Shown here in pieces: positions 1 through 6,662 of a stretch of DNA of 8,059 nt (positions within the stretch are counted from its first letter, which is position 1; each line of letters opens with the position of its first letter). A program made the position numbers and the translations under genes. The notes under the pieces are model-generated. The model was not told where the DNA came from. It ran no database searches and saw nothing but the letters and a program-made list of their open reading frames with translations. The stretch is from JBDIAR01 sp039812545 (GTDB lineage Bacteria; Actinomycetota; Actinomycetes; Actinomycetales; Dermatophilaceae): the NCBI GenBank assembly GCA_039812545.1, contig JBDIAR010000154.1:1-8059 (forward strand). Reading direction: 5' to 3'.

Positions 1-75
1 GGTGGAGAAGACGGGACTCGAACCCGCAACCCCCGCCTTGCAAAAGCGGTGCGCTACCAATTGCGCCACTTCCCC
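1..75 (-). tRNA. tRNA-Ala (anticodon TGC), 3' end at window edge
   Basis: The minus strand folds into a complete cloverleaf. The acceptor stem GGGGAAG pairs with CTTCTCC, with one G-U pair; the D stem is GCGC/GCGC. The anticodon stem CCGCT/GGCGG carries the loop TTTGCAA with anticodon TGC (plus-strand 40-42), and the T arm is GCGGG-TTCGAGT-CCCGT. The mature body is 3-75; discriminator A lies at position 3, and positions 2 and 1 read CC. The 3' CCA therefore appears to be gene-encoded, its last A falling just outside the window. It decodes GCN alanine codons. It is the downstream partner of tRNA-Ile in the usual actinobacterial gyrA-tRNA-Ile-tRNA-Ala order. Confidence 0.97.
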
Positions 76-109
76 GTATGCCGGAGCGCCCTCGTTGGGG
101 CCACGCCGG

Positions 110-149
110 CGGGCTATGTAGTTGGACGTCCGAACCCAGACGTCAATCG
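110..149 (-). promoter_or_regulatory. Weak candidate promoter for tRNA-Ala
   Basis: On the minus strand TTGACG, five of six matches to a -35 box, overlaps the stop codon of the 41-residue gene (plus-strand about 141-146). About 20 bases later comes TACATA, a poor -10. The spacing is long and the -10 weak, so tRNA-Ala may instead be read through from tRNA-Ile and the peptide gene. Two GACGTC palindromes (125-130 and 139-144) lie in the same stretch. Confidence 0.25.
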
Positions 150-268
150 CCGACCGGATCGACCGCCTCGGCCCACAGCTCGTGCTCGGCTCGGGAGTCG
201 ACCATCTGCTTGCGGACCGCCCAGGCGGTACTCACCACTGCGATGACGACCAGCACCTTCTTGAACAC
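143..268 (-). CDS. DLW-39 family short protein, 41 residues
   Basis: A GTG-started 41-residue reading frame, too short for most ORF cut-offs, with a purine-rich Shine-Dalgarno (GAGGGGG, about 273-282) just upstream. The product starts MFKK and has one hydrophobic segment at residues 5-18 (VLVVIAVVSTAWAV). A charged tail follows, with DSRAEHELW at residues 24-32, and the protein ends DPVGD. This matches the actinobacterial DLW-39 family of tiny proteins in size, in its N-terminal hydrophobic helix and in the (A)E-x-(D/E)LW signature. Here the signature is ELW instead of DLW. It sits between tRNA-Ile and tRNA-Ala on the same strand, a placement I recall for this family in related genera. Its function is unknown; a single-pass membrane peptide with a short cytoplasmic tail is a reasonable inference. 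Confidence 0.88.
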   Translation of the reverse strand: MFKKVLVVIAVVSTAWAVRKQMVDSRAEHELWAEAVDPVGD

Positions 269-297
269 GATCTGCCCCCTCAGTGCGCGGCCCGAGC

Positions 298-378
298 CGA
301 GGACCGGCCGAGCGAGGACCGGAACCCGGCGACTGGATGGTCCGCCGTCGCGCGGTCCGGTGGGTCCGGTGGGTCGGG
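298..378. repeat. Short direct repeats in the tRNA-Ile / DLW-39 spacer
   Basis: Two sets are visible. TCCGGTGGG occurs at 356-364 and again immediately after at 365-373, followed by a degenerate copy (TCGGGTGG, 374-381) that runs into the CCA end of tRNA-Ile. CGAGGACCGG occurs at 298-307 and 313-322. The spacer holds no other gene. These could be slippage products of GC-rich DNA or part of a tRNA 3'-trailer structure. I see no clear U-tract terminator. Confidence 0.6.
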
Positions 379-455
379 TGGTGGGCCTAACAGGACTTGA
401 ACCTGTGGCCTCTTCCTTATCAGGGAAGCGCTCTAACCGTCTGAGCTATAGGCCC
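379..455 (-). tRNA. tRNA-Ile (anticodon GAT), CCA encoded
   Basis: The minus strand gives a full cloverleaf. The acceptor stem GGGCCTA pairs perfectly with TAGGCCC and the D stem is GCTC/GAGC. The anticodon stem CTTCC/GGAAG has loop CTGATAA and anticodon GAT (plus-strand 419-421). The T arm is ACAGG-TTCAAGT-CCTGT. The body is 382-455 with discriminator A at 382, and 381-379 read CCA, so the 3' end is genomically encoded. It decodes AUC and AUU isoleucine codons, while the AUA codons of this window need a different tRNA. It lies downstream of the DUF3566 gene, as in many actinobacteria. Confidence 0.98.
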
Positions 456-492
456 CGGACCAACCGCGCGCGCCACACGGGCGCGCCCAGAA

Positions 493-522
493 ACCTTACC
501 CCACCGCATACGCGACGACCAA
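493..522 (-). promoter_or_regulatory. Probable promoter of tRNA-Ile
   Basis: On the minus strand TTGGTC (517-522) is followed after 18 bases by TAAGGT (493-498), a reasonable match to the TTGACA / TANNNT promoter of the actinobacterial housekeeping sigma factor. The predicted start near 486 leaves a leader of about 30 bases before the mature tRNA at 455. The leader contains the 10-bp palindrome GGGCGCGCCC (479-488). The rest of the 143-base gap between the DUF3566 gene and tRNA-Ile shows no gene. Confidence 0.55.
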
Positions 523-598
523 AGCAGCGAGCGGCACCGAGGAGGAACTGTGACCGTATGCCGTGCCGCGCCTCCCAGCGGCGGCGCACCTCGCCCGG

Positions 599-1360
599 TC
601 AGTCGTCGGTCAGGGTCAGTTCGACGCCGCCCACCAGGGCGGAGCAGATGTTGTAGATGAACGCCGACACGGTCGCCACCGCAGTCATCAGCAGCACGTC
701 GAAGACACCCAGAACCACCGACAGCGCCATCACCCGCGGGAAGCCGACGAAGTCCTGGATCTTGATCGGGTTCGGCGAGTTCGTCTGCAGCGAGTCCAGC
801 AGTCCCTGGATCGAGTCGAACAGCCCCATCCCGGACCCGATGAGCCAGAGCGCCGCGGTCAGGATGACGAAGGCGATCCCGCCGGCCACCGACAGCAGGA
901 AGGACAGCTTCATCACCGACCACGGATCGACCCGCGCCACGGTGAGCTTGACCCGGCGCCCCGGCCGCGGGACCACCTTGGCCCGGCTCCGCACCGAGTC
1001 CGCGGCCCGGCCGGCCGCCCCGCGCAAGCCACCGGGGCTTCCGGAAGATCCCGCTTCGCCCGCGCCTCCAGCCGCCGCCCCGGCACCGGCCGCCGCACCG
1101 ACGGCCACCGGCACCGACGCCGTGGTGTCCGGCCCGGCTGTCGCTGAGGCCTGCCCGTCGGCGGCACCTGCGGACTCGGCGCCCGCCGCCGGAACCGAGG
1201 GCGGGAAGGATGAACCCACCACCGGGATGGGACCGGTCGTGTCCGGATCGGTCACCGCCGGGCCATCGGCCGCCGCGACCTGCTCGGGGACCACGGTCGG
1301 AACCTCCTCGTCCCGCCCAGGATCCACCGGTGCGCTCGCACCGTCACCAGGCCTACTCAC
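599..1360 (-). CDS. DUF3566 domain transmembrane protein, 253 residues
   Basis: The protein has two parts. Residues 1 to about 130 form a low-complexity Ala/Pro/Gly/Ser-rich, probably disordered segment containing an Ala/Gly run near 86-104. Residues about 133-253 match the DUF3566 domain: a basic stretch (RPGRRVKLTVARVDPWSVMK, 132-151), a first membrane helix at about 152-175, a polar loop at 180-208 (with NSPNPIKIQDFVG), a second helix at about 211-237, and an acidic end. The gene always seems to follow gyrA in actinobacteria (Rv0007 in Mycobacterium tuberculosis is the counterpart), but its role is not established. The GTG start overlaps the gyrA TGA by four bases (GTGA), and GAGGAG lies five bases upstream inside gyrA, so translation is probably coupled to gyrA. 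Confidence 0.9.
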   Translation of the reverse strand: MSRPGDGASAPVDPGRDEEVPTVVPEQVAAADGPAVTDPDTTGPIPVVGSSFPPSVPAAGAESAGAADGQASATAGPDTTASVPVAVGAAAGAGAAAGGAGEAGSSGSPGGLRGAAGRAADSVRSRAKVVPRPGRRVKLTVARVDPWSVMKLSFLLSVAGGIAFVILTAALWLIGSGMGLFDSIQGLLDSLQTNSPNPIKIQDFVGFPRVMALSVVLGVFDVLLMTAVATVSAFIYNICSALVGGVELTLTDD

Positions 1361-4179
1361 GTGAGCTCCTCATCGTCGGATGCGTCATCACCGGATGCGC
1401 CACCATCGAAGGCGTCCGCCTCGGACGACGGCTGCGCGACGTCGTCACGGTCTGACGCTAGTGCATCGACCTCGGCGACTTCGGGCGAGGCGCCCTCGAC
1501 ATCGCCGGATTCGTCCTCGTCAGACGCCTCGGCCGCCCGGGCCACCGCCACGATCGAGTCCCCGCGTCCCGGCGTGGCGAAGATGACGCCCTGGGTGGAC
1601 CGCCCGGTCTGGCGGACCAGGTTGACCCGCGCCCGGACGATATTGCCCTTCTCCATCACGACGAGAACCTCGTCGTCCTCCTCCACCGTCAGAGCACCGA
1701 CGAGGTCACCGCCCTTCTCGGAGAGCTTGGCCACCTGTATGCCGGTGCCGCCGCGGTTCTGGACGCGGTACTCCCCGATCGGCGTCCGCTTGGCCAGACC
1801 GTTCTCGAAGACCACGAACACATCCGGCTGCGTCCCGGCCACGACGACCGACATCGCCAACAAGTGGTCACCGCGCTTGAACTTCATCCCGGTCACCCCG
1901 GAGGTGGACCGGCCCATCGGTCGCAGCGCCTCGTCGGTCGCCCGGAACCGCACCGACTGACCCTTGCGCGACACGAGCAGCAGGTCGTCGACCGCGGCGG
2001 CCAGCCCGGCCCCGACCAGTTCGTCGCCCTCGCGCAAGTTGACCGCGATCAGGCCGCCGGTGCGCGGCGAGTCGTACTCCCGCAGCCGGGTCTTCTTGAC
2101 CAACCCGTCCCGGGTGGCGAGCACCAGATAGTCCGCCGCCTGGTAGTCACTGATCGCCAGGACCTGCGCGATCCGTTCGTCGGGCTGGAAGGCGAGCAGG
2201 TTCGCCACGTGCTGCCCCTTGCCGTCGCGCGGGGCCTCCGGCAGCTCGTATGCCTTGGCCCGATAGACCCTGCCCACGTTGGTGAAGAACAGCAGCCAGT
2301 CGTGGGTGGAGGTGGTGAAGAAGTGCTGGACCACGTCCTCGCCACGCAGCGCGGCGCCCCGCACGCCCTTCCCGCCGCGGCCCTGGGACCGGTACAGATC
2401 GGACTTGGTGCGTTTGGCATACCCGCCCCGGGTGATCGTGACGACCACGTCCTCGCGGGTGATGAGGTCCTCGACGTTCATGTCGCCGTCGAAGAACTCG
2501 ATCCGGGTCCGCCGGTCGTCACCGTACTTGGCCACGATCTCGGCGAGTTCGGTGCTGACGATCGAGCGCTGCCGCTCGGTGCTGGCCAGGATCGCCCGGT
2601 AGTCCTGGATCAGCGCCTCGAGCCGGTCGTGCTCCTCGATGATCCGCTGGCGTTCCAGGGCCGCCAACCGGCGAAGCTGCAGGTTGAGGATGGCGGTCGC
2701 CTGGTCGGCGTCGATGTCGAGCAGCTCGATCAGGCCGGCGCGGGCCACCTCGACGGTCGGCGAACGCCGGATCAGGGCGATGACCTCGTCGAGCTGGTCG
2801 AGCGCCTTCAAGTACCCCCGCAACAGGTGGATCTCGGCCTCGGCCTTGCGCAACCGGAACTCGGTGCGCCGCCGGATGACCTCGACCTGGTGGTCGACCC
2901 AGTGCCGGATGAACGCGCTGATCGGCAGGGTCCGCGGCACCTCGTCGACGAGCGCCAACATATTGGCCCCGAAGGTGGTCTGCAGTTGGGTGTGTTTGTA
3001 CAGGTTGTTCAGGACGACCTTGGCGACCGCGTCGCGCTTGAGCACGATGACCAGGCGCTGACCGGTGCGGCCGCTGGTCTCGTCACGGATGTCGGCGATG
3101 CCGCTGAGCCGGCCCTCCTTGACCAGTTCGGCCATCTTCTTGGCGAGCGCGTCCGGGTTGACCTGGTACGGCAGCTCGGTCACCACCAGGCAGGTGCGGC
3201 CGTGGATCTCCTCGACCTCCACGACGGCCCGCATGACGATCGACCCGCGACCGGTGCGGTAGGCGTCCTCGATGCCGCGGGTCCCCATGACCAGGGCGCC
3301 GGTCGGGAAGTCCGGCCCCTTGATGACCCGCAGGCACTCCTCGAGGAGCTCCTCACGGGTCGCCTCCGGATGGGCGAGGAACCATTGCGCGGCCTCGGCG
3401 ACCTCGCGCAGATTGTGCGGGGGGATCTGGGTGGCCATGCCGACGGCGATGCCGGCGCTGCCGTTGACCAGCAGGTTGGGGAAGCGGGCCGGAAGCACCG
3501 ACGGCTGCATCGTCTTGCCGTCGTAGTTCGGGACGAAATCGACCGTCTCCTGGTCGATGTCGCGCACCATCTCCATGGCGATCTGCGCCATCCGGCATTC
3601 GGTGTACCGCGGCGCGGCGGCCCCGTCGTCACCGCGCGAGCCGAAGTTGCCCTGGCCGTCGATGAGCGGGTAGCGCATCGACCAGTCCTGCACGAGCCGG
3701 ACGAGCGCGTCGTAGATGGCGGCGTCGCCGTGCGGGTGGTACTGCCCCATCACGTCGCCGACGACGCGGGTGCACTTGTTGTACCCCCGGTCCGGGCGGT
3801 ACCCACCGTCGTACATGGCATACACGATCCGGCGATGCACCGGCTTAAGCCCGTCGCGCACATCGGGCAGCGCGCGGCTGACGATGACGCTCATCGCGTA
3901 CTCGATGTAGCTGCGCTGCATCTCGGTGTTCAAGTCGATGGGTTCGACCTGCCGGGACCCGTCGGCCCGCTCCCCGTCGGCCAATTCGCGCTCGCCGTCG
4001 AGGGCCTCGTCCGGCTCGGCCTCGGCCCGCTCACCTTCGACGTCACCATCGCCGTCCGGAGTCTCCCCCGGTATGCCGGTGCCCTCCTCGTCGTCGCCGA
4101 GGAGTTCGTCGATCAGCGAGGGTTCCTCGCCGGTGGGGTCTTGGTCGTCGCCCGGGGGAATGGGCGGTTGGTCGCTCAC
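1357..4179 (-). CDS. gyrA: DNA gyrase subunit A, with acidic N- and C-terminal extensions
   Basis: GyrA cuts and rejoins DNA in the A2B2 gyrase that introduces negative supercoils. Residues 1-76 are an acidic extension (about 28 Asp/Glu, 4 Arg). The catalytic core starts near VEPIDLNTEMQRSY (78-91). The quinolone-resistance region HPHGDAAIYD spans 148-157, and the active-site tyrosine is Y192 in PRYTECRM. The coiled-coil and hinge region precedes the C-terminal beta-pinwheel. The pinwheel has the GyrA box QGRGGKG (599-605) and a second box-like QNRGGTG (807-813). The last 57 residues (884-940) are again acidic (22 Asp/Glu, 1 Arg). At 940 residues it is about 100 longer than M. tuberculosis GyrA. 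The GTG start has AAGGA eight bases upstream (4188-4192), and no ATG, GTG or TTG occurs in frame before codon 83, so the long N-terminus is the only workable reading. It lies 58 bases downstream of gyrB, probably in one transcript. Confidence 0.98.
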   Translation of the reverse strand: MSDQPPIPPGDDQDPTGEEPSLIDELLGDDEEGTGIPGETPDGDGDVEGERAEAEPDEALDGERELADGERADGSRQVEPIDLNTEMQRSYIEYAMSVIVSRALPDVRDGLKPVHRRIVYAMYDGGYRPDRGYNKCTRVVGDVMGQYHPHGDAAIYDALVRLVQDWSMRYPLIDGQGNFGSRGDDGAAAPRYTECRMAQIAMEMVRDIDQETVDFVPNYDGKTMQPSVLPARFPNLLVNGSAGIAVGMATQIPPHNLREVAEAAQWFLAHPEATREELLEECLRVIKGPDFPTGALVMGTRGIEDAYRTGRGSIVMRAVVEVEEIHGRTCLVVTELPYQVNPDALAKKMAELVKEGRLSGIADIRDETSGRTGQRLVIVLKRDAVAKVVLNNLYKHTQLQTTFGANMLALVDEVPRTLPISAFIRHWVDHQVEVIRRRTEFRLRKAEAEIHLLRGYLKALDQLDEVIALIRRSPTVEVARAGLIELLDIDADQATAILNLQLRRLAALERQRIIEEHDRLEALIQDYRAILASTERQRSIVSTELAEIVAKYGDDRRTRIEFFDGDMNVEDLITREDVVVTITRGGYAKRTKSDLYRSQGRGGKGVRGAALRGEDVVQHFFTTSTHDWLLFFTNVGRVYRAKAYELPEAPRDGKGQHVANLLAFQPDERIAQVLAISDYQAADYLVLATRDGLVKKTRLREYDSPRTGGLIAVNLREGDELVGAGLAAAVDDLLLVSRKGQSVRFRATDEALRPMGRSTSGVTGMKFKRGDHLLAMSVVVAGTQPDVFVVFENGLAKRTPIGEYRVQNRGGTGIQVAKLSEKGGDLVGALTVEEDDEVLVVMEKGNIVRARVNLVRQTGRSTQGVIFATPGRGDSIVAVARAAEASDEDESGDVEGASPEVAEVDALASDRDDVAQPSSEADAFDGGASGDDASDDEELT
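1361..1371 (-). promoter_or_regulatory. Ribosome binding site of the DUF3566 gene inside gyrA
   Basis: GAGGAG on the minus strand (1366-1371) lies five bases before the GTG at 1360. These bases are also the two Glu codons near the GyrA C-terminus (DDEELT), so the acidic tail of GyrA doubles as the Shine-Dalgarno of the next gene. Confidence 0.65.
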
Positions 4180-4221
4180 GAATCGGATCCTTCGTCGCAG
4201 GTCACTGTCGGGTACGGGTGG

Positions 4222-4233
4222 GGGCCGCGGCCC
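4222..4233. other. 12-bp perfect palindrome between gyrB and gyrA
   Basis: GGGCCGCGGCCC starts about five bases past the gyrB stop (4238-4240) in the 58-base gap. In RNA it could form a four-pair GC stem with a CGCG loop. With no U-tract it is unlikely to be a full terminator. It may stall or stabilise the intercistronic RNA, or be a chance product of GC-rich DNA. Confidence 0.45.
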
Positions 4234-4237
4234 GTCC

Positions 4238-6301
4238 TCAGATGTCGAGGAACCGGACGTCTCGGGCGTTGCGCTGGATGAACGACCGCCGCGATTCGAC
4301 GTCCTCGCCCATCAGCACGGAAAACAACTCGTCGGCGGCGGCCGCATCGGCCATCGTCACCTGGAGCAGGGTGCGCCGCTCGGGATCCATCGTGGTCTCC
4401 CACAGTTCGGAGTAGTTCATCTCGCCCAGACCCTTGTAGCGCTGGATCGGGGCCTCCTTCGGCAGCCGGCGCCCCTTGTCGAGACCGATCTTGACGAACC
4501 CGTCGCGCTCCCGGTCGGTGAACGCGAACTGGTGCGTCGCGTTGCTCCACTTGATCCGGTACAGCGGGGGCTGCGCGAGGTAGACGTACCCGGCCTCGAT
4601 GAGCGGCCGCATGAACCGGAACAGCAACGTGAGCAGCAAGGTGCGGATGTGCATACCGTCGACATCGGCATCGGCCATCAACACGATTTTGTGATAGCGC
4701 GCCCGGGCCAGGTCGAAGTCCTCTCCGATCCCGGTGCCGAACGCGGAGATGATCGACTGGACCTCGTTGTTGGCGAGGATCTTGTCGATCCGGGCCTTTT
4801 CGACGTTGATGATCTTGCCGCGGATCGGCAGGATCGCCTGGGTCGCCGGGTTGCGGCCCTGGACGGCCGAGCCGCCGGCGCTGTCGCCCTCGACGATGAA
4901 CACCTCGGACACCGAGGGGTCCCGGCTCTGGCAGTCCCGCAGCTTGCCGGGCAGGCCACCGGATTCGAGCAGACCCTTGCGGCGGGTGCTCTCGCGGGCC
5001 TTGCGGGCGGCCACCCGGGCGGCGGCGGCCTGGATCGCCTTGCCGACGATGTCCCGGCCCTCGCGCGGATGCGTCTCCAGCCAGTGGCCGAACTCCTCGG
5101 TCATCGCGGACTGCACGAAGCCCTTGACCTCGGAGTTGCCGAGCTTGGTCTTGGTCTGCCCCTCGAACTGCGGCTCGGTCAGCTTGACCGACACGACGGC
5201 GGTCAGGCCCTCTCGGACGTCGTCGCCGGTGAGGTTCTCGTCCTTGTCCTTCAAGACGCCGTGCTTGCGGGCGAACTCGTTGACCAGCCGGGTCAGCGCC
5301 GCCCGGAACCCCTCCTCGTGCGTCCCGCCCTCGTGCGTGTTGATCGTGTTGGCGTAGGTGTGCACCGACTCGCTGTATGCCGTCGTCCACTGCATCGCCA
5401 ACTCCAGGGAGAGTCCGCGGTTCCGGTCCTCGGACTCGATGGAGATGATGTCGGCGTTGACCGGCTCGGACTTCTTGGACGAGACCAGATGCTTGACGTA
5501 GTCCACCAGCCCACCGTCGTAGCGGTAGCTCACGGTCTTGCGGCGGGCCTCGGGCTGGACCTCGACTCCCTCGGCCTCGGCGTGATCGAGGTCTAGGTCG
5601 TCGTCCGCTGAGACCGCGGTGCGCTCGTCGGTGAGCGTGATCGTCAGGCCCTTGTTGAGGAAGGCCATCTGCTGGAAGCGGGACCGCAGCGTCTCGAAGT
5701 CGTAGTGCGTGGTCTCGAAGATGTCGTCGTTGGCCCAGAAGGTGATCGTCGTCCCGGTCTCCTCGGTGTCACCGGTCTTGGCCAGCGGCGCCACGGGGAC
5801 CCCGTGCCGGAACGACATCGCGAAGACGTGCCCCTTCTGACGGACCTCGGCGTCCAGGCGGGTGGACAGGGCGTTGACGACCGAGGAGCCGACGCCGTGC
5901 AGACCGCCGGAGACCTTGTACCCGCCGCCGCCGAACTTGCCGCCGGCGTGCAACTGGGTCAGGACGAGCTCGACCGCGCTGACGCCCTCGGTCGGGTGGA
6001 TGTCGGTGGGGATCCCGCGCCCGTTATCGCGGACCTGCACCCCACCGTCGGCCAGCAAGGTGACGTCGATCCGGTCGGCGAACCCGGCCAGGGCCTCGTC
6101 CACGGCGTTGTCGACGATCTCGGCGACCAGGTGGTGCAGCCCCCGCTCCCCCGTCGACCCGATGTACATCCCGGGCCGTTTGCGGACCGCGTCCAGTCCC
6201 TCCAGGACGGTGATGGCGCTGGCGTCGTAGGCGCGCTCCGCGTCCGCCTCGGCGTCCGGCGCGACGTGCGCGGTGATCTGCTCGGCAGTCGGCTCACTCA
6301 C
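4238..6301 (-). CDS. gyrB: DNA gyrase subunit B
   Basis: GyrB hydrolyses ATP and carries the TOPRIM metal site of gyrase. The 687-residue protein has a GHKL ATPase domain with EIVDNAVDEA at 61-70 (catalytic Glu61, Asn65), RDNGRGIP at 91-98, and the ATP-lid segment SGGLHGVGSS at 131-140. The transducer domain contains an acidic insert near 226-255. The TOPRIM domain has EGDSAGGSA (471-479) and DADVDG (544-549), and the end has RYKGLGEMN. It lacks the large TOPRIM insert of enterobacterial GyrB, as expected for actinobacteria (M. tuberculosis GyrB is about 675 residues). I chose the GTG at 6301 because AGGAG lies 11 bases upstream (6313-6317) and the conserved domain follows closely. An in-frame ATG at 6382 would add 27 residues unlike any GyrB. 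The upstream neighbour is a GNAT-like gene, not recF or dciA. Confidence 0.97.
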   Translation of the reverse strand: MSEPTAEQITAHVAPDAEADAERAYDASAITVLEGLDAVRKRPGMYIGSTGERGLHHLVAEIVDNAVDEALAGFADRIDVTLLADGGVQVRDNGRGIPTDIHPTEGVSAVELVLTQLHAGGKFGGGGYKVSGGLHGVGSSVVNALSTRLDAEVRQKGHVFAMSFRHGVPVAPLAKTGDTEETGTTITFWANDDIFETTHYDFETLRSRFQQMAFLNKGLTITLTDERTAVSADDDLDLDHAEAEGVEVQPEARRKTVSYRYDGGLVDYVKHLVSSKKSEPVNADIISIESEDRNRGLSLELAMQWTTAYSESVHTYANTINTHEGGTHEEGFRAALTRLVNEFARKHGVLKDKDENLTGDDVREGLTAVVSVKLTEPQFEGQTKTKLGNSEVKGFVQSAMTEEFGHWLETHPREGRDIVGKAIQAAAARVAARKARESTRRKGLLESGGLPGKLRDCQSRDPSVSEVFIVEGDSAGGSAVQGRNPATQAILPIRGKIINVEKARIDKILANNEVQSIISAFGTGIGEDFDLARARYHKIVLMADADVDGMHIRTLLLTLLFRFMRPLIEAGYVYLAQPPLYRIKWSNATHQFAFTDRERDGFVKIGLDKGRRLPKEAPIQRYKGLGEMNYSELWETTMDPERRTLLQVTMADAAAADELFSVLMGEDVESRRSFIQRNARDVRFLDI

Positions 6302-6463
6302 GAGTGGGGTGTCTCCTGGATCGGGTCGAGACTCTTCGGACCACATGCTCCGGCCCGGTGCGTGGCACGACCGACAGACCACCTGACACTCTCGTCCGTG
6401 GCCGGCCCGCTCGGGACAGAACGACGCGGCCTCGCCGCCGTCCGGCGACGCGACCGCCTCTTA

Positions 6464-6505
6464 CCCCGAAATCATACCTCCCGCGACCGACAGAGGTGGC
6501 CATCT
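6464..6505 (-). promoter_or_regulatory. Probable gyrB-gyrA promoter
   Basis: TATGAT on the minus strand (6471-6476) differs from the ideal -10 TATAAT at one base, and it sits in the least GC-rich stretch of the gap. No good -35 lies 16-18 bases upstream; the hexamers there resemble CCACCT. Initiation near 6464 would give a 5' leader of about 160 bases. GyrB-gyrA promoters are commonly supercoiling-sensitive, but nothing in this sequence proves that here. Confidence 0.5.
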
Positions 6506-6509
6506 GCGC

Positions 6510-6526
6510 GGCGAAAAGGGCGAAAT
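6510..6526 (-). repeat. Tandem TTTCGCC repeat upstream of the gyrB promoter
   Basis: The minus strand reads ATTTCGCC then, one base later, TTTTCGCC (6519-6526 and 6510-6517), two near-identical copies nine bases apart. They lie roughly 45-62 bases upstream of the predicted start site, a plausible place for an activator or other regulator. I do not recognise the site. Confidence 0.35.
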
Positions 6527-6640
6527 CCGGGGATCTGAGGGGTTGGTCCGTAGGGGGAGTCGCGACCGGGGGTCTTCACCCGCCTCCCCGGCAAATCGCA
6601 TCGCCCCCGAACGACTCGCCGCGAGCCGCCACTGGTGCGT

Positions 6641-6657
6641 CCGGGGTCCGACCCCGG
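6641..6657 (-). terminator. GC-rich hairpin downstream of the GNAT-like gene
   Basis: CCGGGGTC (6641-6648) and GACCCCGG (6650-6657) are perfect inverted 8-base arms around one base. Realistically this is a stem of six or seven pairs with a three- to five-base loop. It lies about 43 bases past the stop at 6700. No U-tract follows on the minus strand, so termination is likely only if it works as a U-less actinobacterial terminator. Confidence 0.4.
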
Positions 6658-6662
6658 GGCCC

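Noticed and set aside
78..656. Plus-strand 192-residue frame across the tRNA-Ile gene
   Set aside because: It crosses a certain tRNA and the DLW-39 gene on the other strand and has no motif or ribosome binding site.
420..923. Minus-strand 167-residue frame overlapping tRNA-Ile and the DUF3566 gene
   Set aside because: It runs into tRNA-Ile and overlaps the membrane domain of the DUF3566 gene in another frame; Arg/Gly/Asp-rich shadow.
1864..5596. Long plus-strand open frames (805 residues at 1864-4281 and 556 residues at 3926-5596) opposite gyrA and gyrB
   Set aside because: They mirror the GC-rich codon structure of the real genes, run through gene boundaries, have no Shine-Dalgarno, and encode compositionally odd proteins without recognisable domains.
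6302..6382. Longer gyrB start at the ATG at 6382, adding 27 residues
   Set aside because: The added residues (with Cys, Trp and Pro) have no GyrB similarity and no Shine-Dalgarno. The GTG at 6301 has AGGAG at a usable distance, and 6382 would overlap the probable leader.
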